This document shows, one piece after another, positions 59,274-64,000 of a stretch of 64,000 bases of DNA (within the stretch, counting starts at the first letter, position 1; each line of letters starts with the position of its first letter). Source of the stretch: Psychrobacter immobilis (GTDB lineage: Bacteria; Pseudomonadota; Gammaproteobacteria; Pseudomonadales; Moraxellaceae). The position numbers and the translations under genes were made by a program. The stretch lies in the NCBI RefSeq assembly GCF_904846285.1, contig NZ_CAJHAD010000009.1, positions 1 to 64,000 on the forward strand, read 5' to 3'. The notes under the pieces were generated by a model, which was not told the DNA's origin, did not search any database, and worked only from the letters and a program-made list of their open reading frames with translations.

Positions 59274-60773
59274 TTAAGTATTACCAAAAATGACCTTTTT
59301 ACCCGTCTGTAATCCTGATATCAAATCTTTAATATTGTGAATATCTAAATTACTTTGCGCGCGCGTACAAGCGACATAGAGCAAACGCAGCTCTTCTGGG
59401 CTAATTTTTACCGCATTGGTGGTCACATCATAATAAAAATCATCATCGAGCTGTACTTTTCCCCATTCAAGCCCTTTTGCTTTATGAGCCGTTGAGATGA
59501 CATAATCAGCGTTTTCAATACTAGATAAACTATTCACGGCTTGGCTGAGCACATTAGTCCCATGATCATCGACTAATTTTACCAATGTTTTTAGGTCGCT
59601 GCCTTCATTGGTTTCAGAATATTCTTGTACATCACCCCAATTATAAAAATAGGCTAATTCGGGTACGCCATACGCTGATTTGCCATTTTTTAAATTTTCG
59701 GCTGCTTGACAGAATTTAAGCATACGCTCAGTATCTGCTTGCAGAGCAACTCTATGACCGAGCTTTAAGCCCGTTAGTAATTGCGACATAGCAGCAGCAT
59801 TAGTACGGCAGAGAATGGCATCTTTTTTACTATGCACCATACCTTTTTCGGTAGAAGACTGCTTATTAGGATTGCCTTTTAACGGTACTTCTTCCTGCAA
59901 GGCTTTGAGCAACGTATTAGCAATCTCGGCAATCGGTTCGCCAAAACGAAATGACTGCGTTAATAAAGTCTGCGGCAATGGCAGTTTTTTCATCGCATTA
60001 ACCGCCCCGCGCCACTCATAAATCTGCTGATGGGCATCGCCAACGTAAATGACTTGCCGCGGCTGCTGGGTCAAAATACCCATCATCAAGGGATCAGCAT
60101 CTTGCGCTTCATCAAATAAAATAAAATCTGCTGGAATACTAGGCTTCGATAGTGCCCAAAGTTTGAGATAAATATCATGCCCGATGCCAGCAGGATGGCG
60201 CGCATCAATCGACTGTAACCAGCGCTGCTCAACAGCAGGGTAGAGCATTTCACGCAGCTGTTCGGCATCAGAGTCATCGAGCCAGCTTGGAAATTCAATA
60301 TGTCTTGGCGCAGGATAACTTGCGTGTGTACTACAAAAATTGCTCACCGCATCACTCACGAATCGCGCTAGCCGTGCTGGCGTGAGAGTAATATATTTAT
60401 TAATCCCATCCATTTGCCGACGAACTTGTACCGGTTGTAAGCCCAAATCATCACCAAGACGCTTGGGTGAAAAACGCGGCAACGACAATTTGGCGGTAAT
60501 ATCACGTGGTACATGACGATAGGCTAGTGAGTGAAAAGTACGACAATCGACGTGACCGGGGAATTTCTGCCGCGCATCATTGGCAATGGCTTTATTAAAG
60601 GCTAAATATAAGCCGCGGCCACGCAGACGCTCACCGATTAATTTAAGCGTTGTTGTTTTCCCTGCGCCCGCATAAGCGACCACTTTAAATGACTTATGAT
60701 CCATCGCCATATTTAGCGCGTTCAGCTGCTCATCAGTGGGATCGCTCATATAAGCTGGCATAGATGCGGACAT
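59274..60773 (-). CDS. UvrD/Rep-like superfamily 1 helicase (499 aa)
   Basis: Helicase motifs appear in order: Q-motif TDEQLNALNMAM, Walker A VVAYAGAGKTTTLK (about 32-45), CRTFHSLAYRH (Ia), FILFDEAQDADP (II), YVGDAHQQIYEWRGAVNAM (III), LTQSFRFG (IV), STAHKAKGLEW (V) and LRLLYVACTRAQ (VI). It is shorter than UvrD or Rep (about 670-720), with reduced 1B/2B domains. The target DNA is unknown. AGGT lies upstream of the ATG. Confidence 0.9.
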   Translation of the reverse strand: MSASMPAYMSDPTDEQLNALNMAMDHKSFKVVAYAGAGKTTTLKLIGERLRGRGLYLAFNKAIANDARQKFPGHVDCRTFHSLAYRHVPRDITAKLSLPRFSPKRLGDDLGLQPVQVRRQMDGINKYITLTPARLARFVSDAVSNFCSTHASYPAPRHIEFPSWLDDSDAEQLREMLYPAVEQRWLQSIDARHPAGIGHDIYLKLWALSKPSIPADFILFDEAQDADPLMMGILTQQPRQVIYVGDAHQQIYEWRGAVNAMKKLPLPQTLLTQSFRFGEPIAEIANTLLKALQEEVPLKGNPNKQSSTEKGMVHSKKDAILCRTNAAAMSQLLTGLKLGHRVALQADTERMLKFCQAAENLKNGKSAYGVPELAYFYNWGDVQEYSETNEGSDLKTLVKLVDDHGTNVLSQAVNSLSSIENADYVISTAHKAKGLEWGKVQLDDDFYYDVTTNAVKISPEELRLLYVACTRAQSNLDIHNIKDLISGLQTGKKVIFGNT

Positions 60774-60820
60774 AATAAAGCTACCTAAAATACTAGAATG
60801 GGGGCAAAAATAACGGGGGT

Positions 60821-60848
60821 AAAAAAAGCCACTGCATAGACAATGGCT
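60821..60848 (-). terminator. Intrinsic terminator of the tat genes
   Basis: On the minus strand AGCCATTG-tctatg-CAGTGGCT is followed by seven Ts, between tatC and the helicase gene. Confidence 0.88.
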
Positions 60849-60998
60849 GATTAGTCATGATGACGATGCTGGTTGCAAAATACTTGCAATCACACAGAAC
60901 AAAATAAAAATTCTAATAGAAAGTAAAGGCAAAATAAGAAGGTTATATTAACAGATTAGACATTGGCTGTTTTTTGAATAAGTGCCTGATAAGTAGAG

Positions 60999-61865
60999 CT
61001 ATTCTTTCTTCAATCCTGCATCGTTTGTCAAATCAAGGCTACGCTCTTCTTTAATCAAGATTTTCGCTAAAAATAATCCCAGCTCAAACAACAACCACAT
61101 CGGGATGGCGAGCATCAACATCGACACGCCATCAGGTGGTGTAACGATTGCAGCGACGGCAAAACAGCCAACGATAATATAACGGCGTTTCTCTTCTAAG
61201 CTCTGAATGGAGACGACACCCGCCAATATCAATAGTAAAGTGACAACCGGAATCTCAAATGTCAGCCCAAATACCATAAAGAGTTTGAGGGCAAAACTTA
61301 AATAACTGTCGATATCTGTCATTGGCAAGACGTTCTGCGGCGCAAACATGATAAAGAACTTTAAAACGCCTTTAAGTACAATAAAATAAGAGAAAGCCAC
61401 GCCTGCATAAAATAAAAATATGGAAGACATCAGTACAGGAATAGCGACTTTCTTCTCTTTTTTATATAACCCAGGTGCCACAAACGACCAAATTTGATAC
61501 AAGATATACGGCATGGCAAAAAAGGCCGCGACAAATATCGTTAAGCGTATCGGTGCCATAAAGTTAGAAGTGATATCAGTCGCAATCATCGTCGAATTGG
61601 CGGGCAACTGGGCAACCAAGGGGTCGGATAAAAAATCATAAAGCTCGCGTGAAAATCCGACCAAGGCTAAAAATATCACCAATACCGCGACGCATATCTT
61701 AATCAGATGCCGACGCAACTCAATCAAATGCTCGGTAATCGGCATATCGCCCAGTGAGCTTAAGATATCATCAGAGTTCTCATTATCAATGGCCTCTGGT
61801 GCTGCATTGCTCTCTGTATCCATTACTTTTTCTTGACGGCTTTTTTTACGTTTAAATAAACCCAC
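60999..61865 (-). CDS. tatC: Sec-independent translocase TatC (288 aa)
   Basis: Six-helix receptor of the twin-arginine pathway. MPITEHLIELRRHLIK, FMAPIRLTIFVAAFFAMPYILYQ split across the second helix, and KEKKVAIPVLMSSIFLFYAGVAFSYF similarly, with FGLTFEIPVV near the end. The start is GTG overlapping the TAG of tatB by one base, suggesting coupled translation. It has charged extensions at both ends. Confidence 0.96.
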   Translation of the reverse strand: MGLFKRKKSRQEKVMDTESNAAPEAIDNENSDDILSSLGDMPITEHLIELRRHLIKICVAVLVIFLALVGFSRELYDFLSDPLVAQLPANSTMIATDITSNFMAPIRLTIFVAAFFAMPYILYQIWSFVAPGLYKKEKKVAIPVLMSSIFLFYAGVAFSYFIVLKGVLKFFIMFAPQNVLPMTDIDSYLSFALKLFMVFGLTFEIPVVTLLLILAGVVSIQSLEEKRRYIIVGCFAVAAIVTPPDGVSMLMLAIPMWLLFELGLFLAKILIKEERSLDLTNDAGLKKE

Positions 61866-62575
61866 TACTCAATCTCCTGCTTATTAACAGAAGCCTGTTT
61901 ATGTAAAGGATTCTCTAAACGGTTGATAGCGCTGTTTAATAAAATGTCGGCTTTATAATTGGGTAAATAGGGCGGTTGCGGCAAACGTCGCGCTTTATCG
62001 TAAGCGCCAAGACGGAACCACATATTTTCCCATGGTCTAGTTGTGACGGTTTGAATCACTTGTTTGGCATTGTGACTACAGTCAGTTTTTAGACTATCGT
62101 CATTATCTTGAGCCGCTGACTCTGCTTGCTCAGACTCTTCTGACTTTTTATCTGCCCCATAACTGTCATAGGTATAATCAAACTCTTTTGGTGTCGCTAA
62201 TGAATGATCGCGTCTTTCATTGTCACCGTTATCGTTTTTGATATCTACTTCAGTGTCCTTCACGTGATGCGCTGCTTTTAGATGCTGGTTTTGCGAGGAT
62301 TCAAACTGTTGCATACTGCCGCGCATCTCTGCCATCTCACGACGCATTTCTGCTTCAGTTTGGCGAATTTTGGCCAGCTCTTTTTGCATCAGTTGGCGCG
62401 TTTCAGCTAAGTCAAGCTCCGCTTCGATTTCAGATTGTAAGGTAGAAACCGTGCGGCGAATTTTGGCATACCATTGCCCAGCGGTACGCGCCGCTTGGGG
62501 CAGCTTTTCTGGCCCCAAGATGATTAAGGCAATGACGCCAAAAAGCAATAATTCAGAAAACCCGATATCAAACAT
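61865..62575 (-). CDS. tatB: Sec-independent translocase TatB (236 aa)
   Basis: FDIGFSELLLFGVIALIILGPEKLP is the N-terminal membrane helix and hinge, followed by an amphipathic helix and a long charged coiled coil (about 40-100). The C-terminal 100 residues are polar and long for TatB. It forms the substrate receptor with TatC. Confidence 0.94.
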   Translation of the reverse strand: MFDIGFSELLLFGVIALIILGPEKLPQAARTAGQWYAKIRRTVSTLQSEIEAELDLAETRQLMQKELAKIRQTEAEMRREMAEMRGSMQQFESSQNQHLKAAHHVKDTEVDIKNDNGDNERRDHSLATPKEFDYTYDSYGADKKSEESEQAESAAQDNDDSLKTDCSHNAKQVIQTVTTRPWENMWFRLGAYDKARRLPQPPYLPNYKADILLNSAINRLENPLHKQASVNKQEIE

Positions 62576-62601
62576 AATGTTCCGATGTCACTGTCTAAAT
62601 G

Positions 62602-62844
62602 CTATATATTATGCTTGTCATCAACCTTAGTGGTTGTTGGGCGCTCTTCAGGGTGTGCAGTGCCATCATGGTCGAGCACCACCTGCTTTTTGGCATGTTC
62701 AGTATTTTCGTCTTTGACGGCTTCTTTAAAACCTTTGACCGCACCGCCCAAATCTTTACCGGCATTTCTAAGCTTAGAGGTGCCAAATACGACAACCACC
62801 ACCACCAATAAAATCAGCCAATGCGTAATGGAAAAACTGCCCAT
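62602..62844 (-). CDS. tatA: Sec-independent translocase TatA (80 aa)
   Basis: [21 protein letters not shown] is the short membrane helix with the FGxxKL hinge, then the amphipathic helix [19 protein letters not shown] charged tail follows. It builds the pore for folded proteins. First of tatABC. Confidence 0.96.
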   Translation of the reverse strand: MGSFSITHWLILLVVVVVVFGTSKLRNAGKDLGGAVKGFKEAVKDENTEHAKKQVVLDHDGTAHPEERPTTTKVDDKHNI

Positions 62845-63033
62845 AATGCTATCCTTTTGTCTTGGTTTTCAGTCTTTATAGGAATACGTTGAGTGTATAG
62901 AATATTGCTGTCGTACACAAAAGCTATCGATAGCTTATGCGAATTAACACGTCACTATATTATAACCTGCTGTTATGACAAAAAGGTGAAAGCAACAATA
63001 ATCAAACAGGGTAATGGCTTATCTTATAAAAAG

Positions 63034-63885
63034 CTATCGCGCGGCTTTTTCATCAATACCTGAGAGACCAAAGCGTCGACCCAGCTCATTTAATACCGCA
63101 TCTGACTCGATATCGAACCAAGCCAAACCCACTAAGGTATGAAACCAGACATCTGCTACTTCATAGATAAGTTCATGACGCGCTTCGTCATATTGGGTTT
63201 TATCAGTGCTTTCATTGCAATTGGCAAAGTCTTTAGCAGCGATAATGCTCTCTGTACTTTCTTCGCCAACTTTTTCTAATATTTTGTTGAGACCTTTGGC
63301 GTATAAGCTTGCCACATACGAGCTGTCAGCATCTGCATGCTTACGCTCGGCCAATACTTTATCTAGCTGCTGCAAAATAGAACAAGTGGTAGCAAGGCTG
63401 TTATTTTGATGGGTGTGTGAATGGTCTATATTTTGAGACGGTGCTTCAATAATTTCAGGCGTGGTTTTTGCAGCAGCATTTGTATGATAAATCTCTGCAG
63501 GATCTTTTAATACTTTATCGACCGTTTGCCACTCAGGCGTTTGCCCTGATAAATCTAAACGTTGATAAAAACAAGATTCGCGACCAGTATGACAAGCAAT
63601 ACCGCCGGCTTGAGTGACGCTGAGCACAATCACATCGGCGTCACAATCCAGCCGAATATCATGTACGCGCTGGGTATGTCCTGATGATTCGCCCTTATGC
63701 CATAACTTGCCACGTGAACGCGAAAAATATACCGCCGTCTGCGATTGCGCGGTTAATTGTAAGGATTCGGCGTTCATCCACGCCATCATCAAAATACGCC
63801 CTGACTCATGATCTTGCGCAATTGCAGGAATCAAACCATCAGCGTTAAAATTTACGGCAGCCAGCCAAGCAGGTAAAGTCATCAT
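63034..63885 (-). CDS. hisIE: Phosphoribosyl-AMP cyclohydrolase / phosphoribosyl-ATP pyrophosphatase fusion (283 aa)
   Basis: Bifunctional histidine biosynthesis enzyme for steps two and three. The HisI half (about 1-125) has [39 protein letters not shown] and the zinc site [15 protein letters not shown] His/Asn-rich linker (about 150-165) joins the HisE half (about 165-283) with [18 protein letters not shown] and [16 protein letters not shown]. Both active sites look complete. It lies upstream of tatA in the same direction. Confidence 0.95.
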   Translation of the reverse strand: MMTLPAWLAAVNFNADGLIPAIAQDHESGRILMMAWMNAESLQLTAQSQTAVYFSRSRGKLWHKGESSGHTQRVHDIRLDCDADVIVLSVTQAGGIACHTGRESCFYQRLDLSGQTPEWQTVDKVLKDPAEIYHTNAAAKTTPEIIEAPSQNIDHSHTHQNNSLATTCSILQQLDKVLAERKHADADSSYVASLYAKGLNKILEKVGEESTESIIAAKDFANCNESTDKTQYDEARHELIYEVADVWFHTLVGLAWFDIESDAVLNELGRRFGLSGIDEKAAR

Positions 63886-64000
63886 CTATCGTCTTATAAG
63901 TAGAAAGTAAATATTAATAAAAAATAATTAGTAATAAAAAATAGGTTTTAATATAAGGAAGCTCATTAAGCGCCATTTAGACTATCTATCGTTTATGAAA
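63886..64000. other. Right edge, upstream of hisIE
   Basis: AT-rich bases without a complete reading frame. The hisIE promoter probably lies here. Confidence 0.4.

Overview
The window reads as a chromosomal segment of a gammaproteobacterium of the Moraxellaceae, most likely Psychrobacter. The inference rests on gene content and protein style: a complete atp operon, murD followed by ftsW, an RstA/RstB-type two-component pair, a zur-znuCB/znuA locus, rpsP-rimM-trmD-rplS, dksA-gluQ and hisIE-tatABC. Base composition is moderate, with AT-rich gaps between genes. No database search was possible, so the genus is an inference.

Positions 1 to about 10,200 are accessory DNA. The left edge holds the first codons of an IS630-type transposase. 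It abuts two decayed copies of the right end of one IS3-family element, which form 121-bp ungapped direct repeats. A probable integrative element follows. It contains a very acidic small protein, an AlpA-type regulator, a cysteine-containing Gp3-like protein, a YqaJ-type exonuclease, a DUF932 protein, a zinc-ribbon protein, an inovirus Gp2-like protein with an HxH motif, an AT-rich 449-residue protein I do not recognise with tandem 11-bp repeats just upstream, and a P4-type tyrosine integrase. The integrase lies beside the 3' end of tRNA-Ser(GGA), the probable attachment site. Several of these genes have their own strong ribosome binding site and their own intrinsic terminator. The far attachment repeat is not visible.

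From 10,201 to 64,000 the DNA is core chromosome. Layout: tRNA-Ser, a periplasmic/envelope nuclease, small hypothetical proteins and a DUF2147 protein; glnK-amtB with a sigma-54-like promoter; a universal stress protein and a SulP transporter; murD and ftsW; gluQ and dksA; cpdA; the zinc regulon (zur-znuC-znuB divergent from znuA, with a perfect 7-1-7 palindrome between them); atpI and atpBEFHAGDC; an RstA/RstB-like two-component pair with a small membrane protein; an EnvZ-like kinase without an adjacent OmpR; rpsP-rimM-trmD-rplS; a DUF4442 protein and a DUF3360 transporter-like protein; uvrC; a 43-residue CxxC protein and a candidate sRNA; folA-thyA-lgt; a DUF4139 protein, an NRDE protein, a zinc alcohol dehydrogenase, rppH, an OsmC protein, a MAPEG protein, a DusC-type enzyme and a UvrD-like helicase; and hisIE-tatABC.

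The best candidates for undescribed biology are the unrecognised 7055-8404 gene with its upstream repeats inside the tRNA-Ser element, the cluster of integrase-proximal GTTGGTCTA sites, the acidic 70-residue protein, two very short genes (39725-39904 and 49256-49387), and a candidate sRNA at about 49467-49581.
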